Source of the DNA: an uncultured Eubacteriales bacterium
Lineage (GTDB): Bacteria; Bacillota; Clostridia; Oscillospirales; Acutalibacteraceae
Length of the DNA: 23,409 nt
Direction of reading: 5' to 3'
NCBI GenBank assembly: GCA_900320235.1
Contig: ONRO01000218.1
Span: 1 to 23,409 of the forward strand
The notes under the pieces are model-generated. The model saw only the letters and a program-made list of their open reading frames with translations. It had not been told where the DNA came from and did not search any database. Positions 22,833-23,409 of this stretch are shown in pieces. The position numbers and the translations under genes were made by a program. Position 1 is the stretch's first letter. The number at the start of each line of letters is the position of its first letter.

Positions 22833-23393
22833 TTAACTGTGCTCATATTCTTTTCCTGAAAAATAATCATCCCGGTTAATTGCCAGTTCAGATATTTTCC
22901 ATTTTTCCCCGAATAATTCACAAATTTCTTCTTTATCCCGAACATCCTTAAAGCCTGCCGCCTTGTAGCAATAGTAAGCAGGCTTATTATTTTCAAAAAC
23001 GCCTATTGTCACCTGTTCTGCTCCGGCAATTCTGAAAGCATAGTCAATAGCAAGCTCTATCATTTTTTTACCATATCCATGTCCTCTTTTTTTATTATCG
23101 ACAATCACAAAACCAATCCGGAGTATTTTTTTATTGCCGCCGACATATCTGAGAATAAAATGTCCTGTTATTCCTTCATCGTCACAGGCTGTCATCGGAT
23201 AGAAATTATCCTTTTCCACACAATCTCCATTACAGTCAAAATATTTATAATTCATATCCTTTTCAGTTATCGGATATGTATCATATCTGTCCGAGGTCCA
23301 TTTTCTGAAAACTGTTTCATCTTCACACCAGGATATTATTGTTTTCGCATCATCTTTTTTATATTGTCTTAAATACACTGTTTTTCCCTCCAT
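22833..23393 (-). CDS. GNAT-family N-acetyltransferase
   Basis: The 186-residue protein is a GNAT acetyltransferase of the RimJ/RimL-like kind, moving an acetyl group from acetyl-CoA to an amine. It has V-Y-L-R-Q-Y-K-K-D-D-A at the start, the CoA-binding R-G-H-G-Y-G at about 103-108, and motif B as N-N-K-P-A-Y-Y-C-Y-K-A-A-G-F. The substrate may be a protein N-terminus, an amino sugar or a drug and cannot be told. The start is unclear. The ATG at 23393 has no ribosome binding site in the 16 visible bases upstream, while GGAGGG just inside it is 7 nt before a GTG at 23378, whose product would begin M-Y-L-R-Q-Y. The gene is convergent with the fusion gene and ends at the shared terminator. Confidence 0.85.
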   Translation of the reverse strand: MEGKTVYLRQYKKDDAKTIISWCEDETVFRKWTSDRYDTYPITEKDMNYKYFDCNGDCVEKDNFYPMTACDDEGITGHFILRYVGGNKKILRIGFVIVDNKKRGHGYGKKMIELAIDYAFRIAGAEQVTIGVFENNKPAYYCYKAAGFKDVRDKEEICELFGEKWKISELAINRDDYFSGKEYEHS

Positions 23394-23409
23394 TTTTCAG
23401 TTAAAAAAA

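Overview
The window looks like chromosomal DNA of an AT-rich, Gram-positive gut Firmicute, most likely a Ruminococcus-like member of the Oscillospiraceae. This rests on strong GGAGG-type ribosome binding sites, sigma-A promoters with TGn-extended -10 boxes, lipoboxes, and a gene set typical of that group. The genus is an inference. No rRNA, tRNA, CRISPR array, transposase or prophage gene was seen. Fourteen protein genes are supported, plus promoters, hairpin terminators and intergenic repeats.

Left part (1-7350). A terminator of an off-window gene is followed by a ROK-family glucokinase with its own promoter and terminator. A large minus-strand signalling protein (degenerate STAND-like ATPase, TPR, GAF-like, GGDEF) is transcribed away from a plus-strand gene whose product looks like an ECF sigma factor fused through one membrane helix to a large extracytoplasmic domain. 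The two share an AT-rich region of about 590 bp.

Middle (7560-14200, minus strand). Reading leftward, a hypoxanthine/deoxyinosine DNA glycosylase gene is followed by exonuclease III, which cleaves the abasic sites that such glycosylases make. Then comes a four-gene cluster: ABC ATPase, ABC-2 permease, GldG-like auxiliary protein and DUF4340 protein. It has overlaps or very short gaps and ends at a strong hairpin. Exonuclease III lies only 45 bp upstream of the ABC genes, so it may be cotranscribed with them.

Intergenic island (14100-15020). About 0.9 kb holds no convincing gene. It contains a GC-rich patch with repeats, a nested-hairpin repeat of a type common in gut Firmicutes, and a near-consensus promoter for the next gene.

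Right part (15025-22433, plus strand). A divergent asparaginase-like protein is followed by a NatA/NatB-type ABC exporter (TTG start, ATGA overlap), a lipoprotein alpha/beta hydrolase and a small lipoprotein, closed by a hairpin. Next is a PadR-regulated pair. The PadR gene overlaps by 20 bp a gene for an unusual fusion of an NAD(P)H:FMN reductase-like domain (with a CX2CX2CX7C motif), an SCP2-like domain and a multi-helix membrane domain. The PadR promoter carries two copies of an imperfect ATTC-N8-GAAT dyad, one filling the -35/-10 spacer and one just after the -10, which is a strong case for autoregulation. The window ends with a minus-strand GNAT acetyltransferase.

Two copies of the same intergenic repeat lie at 1509-1656 and 22479-22685, each between convergent genes.
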